Origin: Candidatus Hydrogenedentota bacterium
GTDB taxonomy: Bacteria; Hydrogenedentota; Hydrogenedentia; Hydrogenedentales; SLHB01
Direction of reading: 5' to 3'
DNA length: 64,000 nt
NCBI GenBank assembly: GCA_020848835.1
Contig: JADLHJ010000048.1
Span: 1-64,000 of the forward strand
Shown here: one piece after another, positions 41,448 to 50,237 of the stretch
Layout: every line of letters begins with the position of its first letter
Position numbering within the stretch: the stretch's first letter is position 1
Translations under genes and position numbers: made by a program
Notes under the pieces: generated by a model
What the model saw: the letters and a program-made list of their open reading frames with translations, nothing else
The model's database searches: none
Told to the model about the DNA's origin: nothing

Positions 41448-42318
41448 CGTAGCCCCAACGCATATCGAAGCCGGTGCGTCGCTCTGGCGCGATGCGTGGC
41501 GTCGTCTGCGCAAAAACCATCTTGCGGCGATTAGTTTCTTTCTGCTGATCGCAATGGTAGCGCTGGTGATTGTTGGGCCTTGGGTGTCGCGATACTCGTA
41601 CGAGACGCAGGACCGCGAACTCGGTGCAGCACCCCCGAGTGCTTCGCACTGGTTTGGAACCGACGATTTGGGACGTGACCTTTTCACGCGAATTCTCTAC
41701 GGAGGGCGCATCTCGCTGATGGTGGGCTTGTGCGCGACGGCGGTATCGCTTGGTATTGGCGTGATCTACGGCGCAGTCGCGGGCTTCGCGGGTGGACGCA
41801 TCGATTCCGCTTTAATGCGCATCGTCGATATTCTCTACACACTTCCTTTTACGATCATTGTGATTATTCTCACCGTTTATCTGGGCAAGAGCATCGTGCT
41901 GATCTTTATGGCGATTGGCGCGGTAGAATGGCTCACGATGGCGCGTATCGTGCGCGGGCAAGTCGTCGCGCTACGCCACAAAGAATTCGTCGAGGCCGCT
42001 TACGTCATGGGACTTCGGCGCCGGCGCATCGTACTGCGCCACCTCATTCCCAATGCGCTTGGTCCGATCATCGTTTATACCACGCTCACGATCCCACAGG
42101 TGATGTTGCTCGAAGCGGTAATCAGTTTCCTCGGACTCGGCGTGCAAGCGCCGATGAGTTCATGGGGTGTGCTCATTCAGGACGGCGCAAAAGTGATGGA
42201 AGACAACGCTTGGCGTTTAATTTTCCCGAGCTTGTTCTTATCGATCACGCTCTTCTCACTGAATTTTCTTGGCGATGGTTTGCGCGATGCGCTCGATCCA
42301 CGAATTTCGAAAGACTAA
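41440..42318 (+). CDS. oppC: Oligopeptide ABC transporter permease
   Basis: A 292-residue permease with an N-terminal cytoplasmic tail (SLWRDAWRRLRKNHLA), six membrane segments, the GTDDLGRDLFTRILYG motif typical of OppC/DppC and the EAA loop EAAYVMGLRRRRIVLRHLIP. The ATG overlaps the oppB end. It is followed by about 200 bp of repeats before oppD. Confidence 0.97.
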   Translation: MTDVAPTHIEAGASLWRDAWRRLRKNHLAAISFFLLIAMVALVIVGPWVSRYSYETQDRELGAAPPSASHWFGTDDLGRDLFTRILYGGRISLMVGLCATAVSLGIGVIYGAVAGFAGGRIDSALMRIVDILYTLPFTIIVIILTVYLGKSIVLIFMAIGAVEWLTMARIVRGQVVALRHKEFVEAAYVMGLRRRRIVLRHLIPNALGPIIVYTTLTIPQVMLLEAVISFLGLGVQAPMSSWGVLIQDGAKVMEDNAWRLIFPSLFLSITLFSLNFLGDGLRDALDPRISKD

Positions 42319-42346
42319 CCACAGACTGCACAGATGACACAGATCA
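42319..42346 (+). repeat. CACAGAT-type short direct-repeat tract
   Basis: The same three-unit motif as at 558-586, directly after the oppC stop and upstream of the family B repeat. Confidence 0.5.
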
Positions 42347-42418
42347 ATTTGTACAATTCAAATGATTTGGCGTGCACATGCGCTCCGATAGCGGCAATTG
42401 ATATGCGAATGTTGTTCG

Positions 42419-42515
42419 AATTCAGCGCCTACGGCGCGATACGGTTCGCAGCCTGGGCTATGAAGCCCAGGTGTGCGGCGTACCCAACATTATCTCGAGG
42501 CCTGAAGGGCCGACA
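42419..42515 (+). repeat. Three-hairpin interspersed repeat, family B copy 2
   Basis: Palindromes GCGCC-TAC-GGCGC, CCTGGGC-TATGAA-GCCCAGG and GGCC-TGAAG-GGCC. It splits the opp operon between oppC and oppD. Its right end runs to within a few bases of the oppD ATG, and the AAGGG inside the last hairpin stands 11 nt before that ATG, so the repeat may supply the ribosome-binding site. Confidence 0.75.
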
Positions 42516-42520
42516 CCTCA

Positions 42521-43494
<974 letters not shown>

Positions 43495-43498
<4 letters not shown>

Positions 43499-44478
43499 GC
43501 GCGCTCCTCGATGTGCAAAGTCTGCGGGTGCATTTTCCCATCGTGGAAGGCCCGGTCTTCAACCGTCGAAAATCGATCGTGCGCGCGGTCGATGGCGTGG
43601 ATTTGTACATCGCGCCCGGAGAAACGCTGGGACTTGTGGGAGAATCGGGCTGCGGCAAATCGACCGTCGCGCGCAGCATCGTCCAACTGGTGAAGCCGAC
43701 TTCCGGAGCGATTCGATTCAACGGGCAAGACCTCGCCTCGATCTCGCGCACACAACTGCGCACATTGCGTCCATCGATACAAATGGTATTTCAGGATCCG
43801 TATGCGTCGCTGAATCCGCGCATGACGGTATTCGATGCAATTGCGGAGCCGATGATCGCGCATGGACTCATCAAGCTCAGCGAAGCGAGCGAGCGTGTTG
43901 CATCGCTGATGGCGCGCGTGGGGCTTGCGGCGCGTTGGATGCGCAAATATCCGCACGAGTTCTCCGGCGGACAGCGCCAACGCATCGCTATCGCGCGCGC
44001 ACTTGCGCTACGGCCCAAGCTCATCATTGCGGATGAACCGGTTTCCGCGCTCGACGTTTCCGTGCAAGCGCAGATACTCAATCTGATCGCCGAATTGTGC
44101 CGCGAAGAAAAGCTCGCGCTGCTGCTCATTTCCCATGACCTCAGCGTGGTGAAGCATCTCTCCGATCGCATCGCGGTAATGTACCTGGGCAAAATTGTAG
44201 AACTGGGCCGCGCAGAAGATATTTATCATCGTCCGCAACATCCCTACACGCGCGCGCTGATCAACGCCGTACCCATTCCCGACCCCACGCGCAAACGCGA
44301 TCGCGCCGCGGTGCTGTTGCAAGGCGATCCGCCGTCGCCGATCGATCCGCCGCAAGGTTGCCCATTTCACCCTCGCTGTCCGCATATGCAAGAGCGATGC
44401 AAGCAAGTCGTGCCGCCATTGGAACCGCACGGCGAAAACCGCGTCGTTGCCTGCATTCGCGCGGAAGAGCTCCAATAA
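43495..44478 (+). CDS. oppF: Oligopeptide ABC transporter ATPase
   Basis: A 327-residue partner ATPase of OppD: Walker A GESGCGKST, signature FSGGQRQR, Walker B LIIADEPVSALD, H-loop LLISHDLS and the C-terminal GCPFHPRCPHMQERC. The GTG start overlaps the oppD TGA (GTGA) and has GGAGAG upstream. It is the last gene of the importer. Confidence 0.97.
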
Positions 44479-44499
44479 CCTCGGAAAAGACACTGCGCA

Positions 44500-44781
44500 A
44501 TGCAAAAATTGCAGATGCGTCTAGCCGCCTTACTTGTGGCGATCGTGATTGTTCTGTTTATATTCGACGTTGTTATGGGCGAATCGGCAGGCACCCTAAC
44601 TTTCTTTGTTATCGTCGGGCTTGCATTCATCTGGTTTCCTGACGAATTTTCAGATCGTGCTGGATTCCCCAGCCATAGCTTTTCCGGCGGGATCGGCCCT
44701 ACGCTCATTACAATTTGCGGTTGGGCAATCTATATCCTAATTGCGTCGATTGTGCTGCTGATTGCAGTATTGACAAGGTAA
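44500..44781 (+). CDS. Small membrane protein, unknown
   Basis: A 93-residue protein with three hydrophobic segments (about residues 7-26, 32-46 and 68-92) and a short polar loop PDEFSDRAGFPSHSFSGG. It starts 22 nt after oppF and ends 5 nt before the alkyltransferase-like gene. No family recognised. Confidence 0.7.
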   Translation: MQKLQMRLAALLVAIVIVLFIFDVVMGESAGTLTFFVIVGLAFIWFPDEFSDRAGFPSHSFSGGIGPTLITICGWAIYILIASIVLLIAVLTR

Positions 44782-44786
44782 CTGCC

Positions 44787-45209
44787 ATGAAACCAAAGCC
44801 CCGCGCAAAGAAGAAGCCAGAACTTGCACCAACGCCAACGCGTTCTCGCGAGTTGCCCAATTCATTTTACGACGCGGTTTACCGCATCGTGCGCGATATT
44901 CCGCGCGGGCGCGTGATGACCTACGGGCAGATCGCTGCCGTGCTGGGTGTGCCGCGCGCGGCGCGCGCCGTGGGCTATGCGCTGCGCATGAGCACGAACA
45001 AGCGCGTGCCCTGGCAACGCGTGATCAATCACAAAGGCGGCATCAGTGCGCGCGGCGAGGTGGAGCGGCCGGTATTGCAGCGCGTGTTGCTGGAGAAGGA
45101 AGGCGTTAAGTTTAACGCGTCCGAATGCTGCGATCTGCAAAAATACAGGTGGGAACCGTCGGAGACGGAGTTCTACGTCTACACCGACAACCCGGATTTG
45201 CCGTTCTAA
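44787..45209 (+). CDS. Alkyltransferase-like (ATL) DNA-binding protein
   Basis: A 140-residue homologue of O6-methylguanine-DNA methyltransferases in which the reactive Cys of PCHRV is Trp (VPWQRVINHKG, Trp76). ATL proteins bind O6-alkylguanine without repairing it and hand it to nucleotide excision repair. The helix-turn-helix (TYGQIAAVLGVPRAARAVGYAL) is intact. A Lys/Pro-rich N-terminal tail (PKPRAKKKPELAP) precedes the domain. The start at 44787 is chosen because the longer frame overlaps the upstream gene. Confidence 0.92.
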   Translation: MKPKPRAKKKPELAPTPTRSRELPNSFYDAVYRIVRDIPRGRVMTYGQIAAVLGVPRAARAVGYALRMSTNKRVPWQRVINHKGGISARGEVERPVLQRVLLEKEGVKFNASECCDLQKYRWEPSETEFYVYTDNPDLPF

Positions 45210-45225
45210 GTCTGCAGGTTGAACC

Positions 45226-45316
45226 GTGCTCGTGCGCGTGCTCGTCACTCGTAATCGAATATCGTGAATCGAATGATCGAGCATACGAGTACGATGACGA
45301 GCACGCGCACGAGCAC
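45226..45316. repeat. Perfect 21-bp inverted repeat of CGAGCACG-type sequence
   Basis: Arms 45226-45246 and 45296-45316 are exact complements built of GTGCTCGTGCGC-like units. A further 7-bp match (ACTCGTA/TACGAGT, 45247-45253 and 45284-45290) extends the stem past a 5-nt bulge. It lies between the ATL gene and uppP. Confidence 0.85.
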
Positions 45317-45427
45317 GAATCGAGTCCCTGGACGTCATTGGCTACGAGAGGTTCGATCGCAACATGCACGTCCCCGTCCAGCCATGCTACGATTCGCGCT
45401 TCACGGCCGGGCAAGGGAGACGTATCG

Positions 45428-46231
45428 TTGGTCTATCTGAACGCGTTGGTGTTAGCGCTTGTCGAAGGCATTACCGAATTCCTGCCCATCAGCAGTACTG
45501 GCCACATGATCCTCGTCGAGCAGTATTTTCCGCTCACGGCAAATCCTGAAGACAGTTTCCGTCATGCATTTATCGAACTAGTTCAACTCCCCGCGATTCT
45601 CGCCGTGGTCGTTTATTTTTGGAAACGTATCTTCCCGTTCACGCAACCGCCGGAACAGCGCAGCGCGACGATTAGAATGTGGTGTTATGTCATCGCCGCA
45701 TTTTTACCTGCTCCCATTATCGGCGTATTCGTGAAGGATTTCATCGAAGAAAGACTTTTTCATCCGTTCCCCATCGCAATCGCCTTATTCGTCGGCGGTA
45801 TCCTGCTGATCATAATCGAGCGCCGCAAACATGCCGAGCACTACAAAAGTGTTTTGGAATTCCCGTTGTACATCGCTATCGGCATAGGGTTGTTTCAATG
45901 CCTTGCGTTCATGCCCGGCACATCGCGATCGGCGGCGACCATCATTGGGGCGCTTCTCCTCGGCGCGAGCCGCCTTGCCGCCGCCGAGTTTTCGTTTTTC
46001 CTTGCCATTCCGACTATGTTTGCCGTGTGCGCCGCGAATATCCTCGAATACGGCCTGAGCTTTACCGGCCAGCAATGGTCGCTTCTCGCGCTCGGGTCCG
46101 TCGTGTCGTTTGCCACGGCCTATGCCGCAGTCGCGTTCCTCATGCGCTATATCCAGCGCCACGACTTCACCGCCTTCGGGGTTTACCGCATCGTCCTCGG
46201 TGGAATAGTCTTGCTCGCCTATTTGGTTTAG
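45428..46231 (+). CDS. uppP: Undecaprenyl-diphosphatase
   Basis: A 267-residue BacA/UppP-family membrane enzyme that dephosphorylates undecaprenyl diphosphate to recycle the cell-wall lipid carrier; overexpression gives bacitracin resistance. Hallmarks are EGITEFLPISSTGHM near residue 14 and PGTSRSAATI in the second half. The start is read as TTG at 45428, with AAGGGAGA about 7 nt upstream and the family N-terminus VYLNALVLALVEG directly after. Length matches the family. Confidence 0.95.
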   Translation: MVYLNALVLALVEGITEFLPISSTGHMILVEQYFPLTANPEDSFRHAFIELVQLPAILAVVVYFWKRIFPFTQPPEQRSATIRMWCYVIAAFLPAPIIGVFVKDFIEERLFHPFPIAIALFVGGILLIIIERRKHAEHYKSVLEFPLYIAIGIGLFQCLAFMPGTSRSAATIIGALLLGASRLAAAEFSFFLAIPTMFAVCAANILEYGLSFTGQQWSLLALGSVVSFATAYAAVAFLMRYIQRHDFTAFGVYRIVLGGIVLLAYLV

Positions 46232-46283
46232 CATAGGGTCTGGGCTGTCTAATCGAAAGTTAACTTCTGGAAGGAGAAGAACC

Positions 46284-46802
46284 ATGCAAGAACGGACTGG
46301 TGAACTGACATTCAAGGGCAACCCGCTGACGGTACTCGGTGGCAAGGTGAGCGTCGGCGGCAAGGCCCCCGATTTCAACCTGCTGGCGAACGACTTGTCC
46401 CCGGTGACCCTCGCGAAGGATGCGGGCAAGGTGCGCATTCTCAGCGTCGTGCCATCGCTTGATACACCGGTGTGCGACACGCAGACCCGCAAGTTCAACG
46501 AGGCGGTTAGCAAGCTCGGCGACAAGGTTGTCTGCTACACCGTCAGCGCGGACCTGCCTTTCGCGCAAAAGCGCTGGTGCGCCAACGCGGGCCTGTCGAA
46601 CGTCGTGTCGCTGTCTGACCACCGCGACATGGGATTTGGCGATGCCTACGGCACCCACATTAAAGAATTGCGCCTCGAACAACGCTCCGTGTTCGTCATC
46701 GACGGTAACGGCGTCGTGCAGTACGCCGAGTATGTGCCCGAAGTGGCGCAAGAACCCAACTACGACGCGCCCTTGGCGAAGGCCAAAGAACTCGCCGGCT
46801 AA
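46284..46802 (+). CDS. tpx: Thiol peroxidase, atypical 2-Cys peroxiredoxin
   Basis: A 172-residue Tpx that reduces hydrogen and alkyl peroxides with thioredoxin. The peroxidatic Cys is C64 in SLDTPVCDTQTRKF and the resolving Cys is C99 in FAQKRWC, in family positions. A very strong GGAAGGAGAAG lies before the ATG. No signal peptide. It precedes the glycan operon by about 70 bp but is probably independent. With katG further right it forms the peroxide-defence content of the window. Confidence 0.97.
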   Translation: MQERTGELTFKGNPLTVLGGKVSVGGKAPDFNLLANDLSPVTLAKDAGKVRILSVVPSLDTPVCDTQTRKFNEAVSKLGDKVVCYTVSADLPFAQKRWCANAGLSNVVSLSDHRDMGFGDAYGTHIKELRLEQRSVFVIDGNGVVQYAEYVPEVAQEPNYDAPLAKAKELAG

Positions 46803-46875
46803 TAGGCGGGCTCGCAGGATATTTTTCGGGTTATCGGGTTGCAGTCGATTCGACTGCAGCCCGATAATCGTTTTC

Positions 46876-48699
46876 ATGAAACACCTTCTGCTTGCACTTC
46901 TCACGATTCCGCTTGTTAGCGCGTTTGCCTATGACGCTGCAGGTGCAATCAATCCCGAAGCGTTCAAGCCAAGCGGCGAACGCTACGAGGCAACAGTTCC
47001 AGCGACACTTGATCTCGCGGAGCGCGCGCGCATTGCCGTGCATGGACTGACTTCATTCCTCGATCCGGAGAAACACTTCGCGCCGTATGGCCACGTGTAT
47101 TTCAATGGGCAGCCGCCTTACCTCAGCGATTTTCCGGGCGGGCCTCCGAACTGGGGGAAGATCGCGGAGGCGCTGTTGTTTGCGCGGTTGATGAGCGGGA
47201 GCGAGGAAAACCTCGATGTGGACGCGAAATCGTACGAGGGGATGATCGCCGATGTGCCGCTGAATCCGACCGCGCCGACGCCGGTGTCCTGCACGATGGC
47301 GGCGCTGGTGAACTTGTATCAACTCGATCCACGACCTGAGTTGAAGCGCGTTATCGATACCATCGCCGAAGATCACGTGAAGTCCGCGCAAGCGCAGGGC
47401 GACGCGCTCTATTATTACGACGGCCCGCCCAGTACGAATCCCACTGCACTCGGCGTGACAAACTATTGGTTGCAGGTTTTTATTCAGGGCCGCGCGATTC
47501 GCCCGATGACGCGGTGGGCGGTGTTGTCCAATCAACCGAAATATTTGGAAACGAGCGGTGGTCTGTCGCGCTTTACGGTGCAGCCGCGGTTCTGGGAATC
47601 GGAAGCCGCACCAAAGGCAGTGACCAGCGGAGAGCACGCGCAGTTCAATGGACACAGCCACGCGCACACGCAGGGGCTTATGGGGTTGCTGGCATACGCG
47701 CAGGCAACGAATGACGCGCGGTTGAAGCAGTTTGTACGCGACGGCTACGAGCATATGCGATCGTTTGGGATCGCGCGTATCGGGTTGTTTGGAGAAGGCT
47801 GCACGACCGGCGATATGACCTGGCTGGCGCTTGCGCTATCGCGCACGGGCGTCGGCGATTATTGGGACGACGCGGACCAGTATGTGCGCAATCATCTCGC
47901 GGAGTTGCAGATCACCGATGCGGACCGTGTGCGCGCGGCGGTCGCGCAGATGCCGCAAGGCCGCGGCAAGAACGATACAACTACTGGGCCATACGATCCG
48001 AAGACTGAAAGCAACGAGAGCGCGATTGAACATTGCATGGGGACTTTCTTGTCCGACAGCTCACACCCCACGCTGATCCCCGAGCACAATTTTCTATATA
48101 CGATCTGCTGCACGGGAAATTGCACACCCGCGATGTATCTCGCGTGGGAATCGATCGTGCAATCGGATGGCGAACACGCGACAATCAATCTGTTGCTCAA
48201 CCGCGCTTCGCCGTGGTTGGATGTAGATAGTTACTTGCCGTACGAAGGTAAGGTCGTAATACGTAACAAGACTGCGCAGTCTGTGGCAATCAGAATTCCG
48301 GGATACGTCAACGCGAGCGAAGTTCGCGCGGCGGTAAACGGCGAAGCCCGCGATCCAAGATTCATTGGGCGCTACCTATCCATCGAAAACCTCCAACCCA
48401 AAGACGAAATTGTGCTTACATTTCCCATTACGACTACGACCGAGTCGTACACACTGAAATGGAAGCAGGACGAATTCTGGAAGGAGTGCACCGATCCCGG
48501 ACCGGAGTGGAAGCCGCTCGATCCGCCCGCGAAGTACAGCTTCACCATTCGCGCGAACACCGTGATCGATGTATCGCCGCGCGACGCGGGTAAGGGGCTG
48601 CCTTTATACTTGCGGGATGCGCTCAAGGCGCCGCAGGCCCCGGTAACGACGGTGAAACGATTTGTCGCTGCCAAGACTGTGCGCGTTCTTCCGCAGTAA
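46876..48699 (+). CDS. Secreted GH127-like glycosidase (DUF1680 type)
   Basis: A 607-residue exported protein (signal to about SAFAYD) with an (alpha/alpha) barrel of the GH127/beta-L-arabinofuranosidase kind. The zinc-thiolate set of that family seems kept: Glu307-x-Cys309 in FGEGCTTG and Cys411-Cys412 in YTICCTGN, matching E-x-C and CC of the characterised enzymes, where a Cys is the nucleophile. The C-terminal region is beta-rich (KVVIRNKTAQSVAIRIPGYV). The exact substrate is unknown; these residues are my alignment by eye. It is first in a tight four-gene rightward operon. Confidence 0.82.
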   Translation: MKHLLLALLTIPLVSAFAYDAAGAINPEAFKPSGERYEATVPATLDLAERARIAVHGLTSFLDPEKHFAPYGHVYFNGQPPYLSDFPGGPPNWGKIAEALLFARLMSGSEENLDVDAKSYEGMIADVPLNPTAPTPVSCTMAALVNLYQLDPRPELKRVIDTIAEDHVKSAQAQGDALYYYDGPPSTNPTALGVTNYWLQVFIQGRAIRPMTRWAVLSNQPKYLETSGGLSRFTVQPRFWESEAAPKAVTSGEHAQFNGHSHAHTQGLMGLLAYAQATNDARLKQFVRDGYEHMRSFGIARIGLFGEGCTTGDMTWLALALSRTGVGDYWDDADQYVRNHLAELQITDADRVRAAVAQMPQGRGKNDTTTGPYDPKTESNESAIEHCMGTFLSDSSHPTLIPEHNFLYTICCTGNCTPAMYLAWESIVQSDGEHATINLLLNRASPWLDVDSYLPYEGKVVIRNKTAQSVAIRIPGYVNASEVRAAVNGEARDPRFIGRYLSIENLQPKDEIVLTFPITTTTESYTLKWKQDEFWKECTDPGPEWKPLDPPAKYSFTIRANTVIDVSPRDAGKGLPLYLRDALKAPQAPVTTVKRFVAAKTVRVLPQ

Positions 48700-48723
48700 T
48701 ATCGCAAAAAGGGGAATCTTCAC

Positions 48724-50235
48724 GTGAATCGCCGTCGTTTTCTCACGCTTAGCGCGGGCGCAGCGGCCACCGCGCCGCTCAGCGCAACTCCGATCAGCAC
48801 AGCGGCGGCAACCGAAACTGCGCAGTCCGCGTCGCTCCTCCGCAATTATTCGGAAGAAGATCATCGCTTGCGTCTGCTTAATATCGCGGCGTGTACGCGC
48901 AGCATTCGTTCGTGTCTTCGTAAACATCTGATCACCGATTATCTGCCAGGACAATGCTGTTACAACCTCGGCGAGTATCCTGCGCGAAAACCGTGGACGG
49001 TTGACGAATACGACGAACAGGAGCTTGATCGATTGCAGGCGCACGGTATCCAGATCCTGCAAGTGTTCGACGATTGGAACGATTCGCTCCGCCTGTTCGG
49101 AGGCGACAAGTATTCCGCTGTCAATCCTGAGGGGTACCGGCGCTTCATCGAAATGGCGCACCGGCGCGGCATGAAGGTGCTCACCTACACGTCGCCATGT
49201 TTTCTGCAGCGCAGCGATCCCGACTTCAAACAGGCGTGGAGCCGCGAAGGCGATTTTCTAGTGGTTGGGTATTGGGACATGGCGCGTTGCGCGCCCGCGA
49301 GTCCGGGCTGGCGCGCATTTGTTCTGCGGAAGTACGCGCAAGTGCTCGATGAATACGGCGCAGACGGCATCTACATCGATGGCGGATATCTCGCGAACAA
49401 GCACGCGCCCAAACAAGCGATGCCGTTGGCGAAGGACGAGATCGCGGCGTTTGAGGAAACACCCCAGTACGATGGCGCGTTCGCGGACCTGTTGGCGCTG
49501 ATCTACGCGGATGTGAAACGACGCGGCGGCATCGTGAAGTTGCACGTCAACGCCGCCGAGAAACCAGAAGCCGGCGGACTGAAGACCTACGATTATCTCT
49601 GGGTCGGCGAAGGGGTCACCAATGCGGATGCGCTGCGCGAAGCAGTGAAGAATTACGACCCCTATGTCGTGCCCTGTCTCGACATGGGCTTCACTAGCGT
49701 GGAGAACGAAGACGAACCGTATCTGCATGCGATCCCCTATATGCAGTTTCCCGTGACGATGGGCGGCCGCATCTTCACCGGCGAACGCGGCACGATCGAA
49801 GGCGTGAAATACAACGATGACTTCTGGATGCAGCGCTGCCGCGACGCGTGGAAGCAGTACCAATCCGACCCGAGCAAGTTGCACACGTATAGCGCGTGGG
49901 ACGCCGTCCCCGGCAATCCAAACACGCGCCCAACGCATGCGCGCTGGTTGAAGCAATACTTGCCGATGGTGGAAGAAGGGACTTGGGCCTACCTCGAAGT
50001 AGGCGACTCTACGCTCTTTGCCGCGCCCCGTCCGAAGGATGTCGTCGTCAGCGTGTTCGCGAATCGCGCCTTGCACATCGTGCTCGCCAACTTTGGTCGC
50101 AGCCCCGCGGAAATCCGCACGGCGGAATCGTACGTCGCGACGAATGTGGCCGATGCAAACGCATCCACCCACTGGACAATCCCACCGCGATCGCTCCTTA
50201 TTTTGCGCCGCATCGCGCAGGCGGGGAATGCGTAA
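48724..50235 (+). CDS. Tat-exported TIM-barrel protein, glycoside-hydrolase-like
   Basis: A 503-residue protein with a Tat signal (MNRRRFLTLSAG). The body resembles retaining-glycosidase-like TIM barrels: GIQILQVFDDWND, RGMKVLTYTSP, GADGIYIDGG (an Asp in nucleophile-like position at a strand end) and TYDYLWVGEGV. No specific GH family is assigned. The C-terminal region is a beta domain (FANRALHIVLANFGRSPAEI). It starts with GTG 24 nt after the GH127-like gene and is followed after 2 nt by the membrane protein. Confidence 0.75.
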   Translation: MNRRRFLTLSAGAAATAPLSATPISTAAATETAQSASLLRNYSEEDHRLRLLNIAACTRSIRSCLRKHLITDYLPGQCCYNLGEYPARKPWTVDEYDEQELDRLQAHGIQILQVFDDWNDSLRLFGGDKYSAVNPEGYRRFIEMAHRRGMKVLTYTSPCFLQRSDPDFKQAWSREGDFLVVGYWDMARCAPASPGWRAFVLRKYAQVLDEYGADGIYIDGGYLANKHAPKQAMPLAKDEIAAFEETPQYDGAFADLLALIYADVKRRGGIVKLHVNAAEKPEAGGLKTYDYLWVGEGVTNADALREAVKNYDPYVVPCLDMGFTSVENEDEPYLHAIPYMQFPVTMGGRIFTGERGTIEGVKYNDDFWMQRCRDAWKQYQSDPSKLHTYSAWDAVPGNPNTRPTHARWLKQYLPMVEEGTWAYLEVGDSTLFAAPRPKDVVVSVFANRALHIVLANFGRSPAEIRTAESYVATNVADANASTHWTIPPRSLLILRRIAQAGNA

Positions 50236-50237
50236 CA

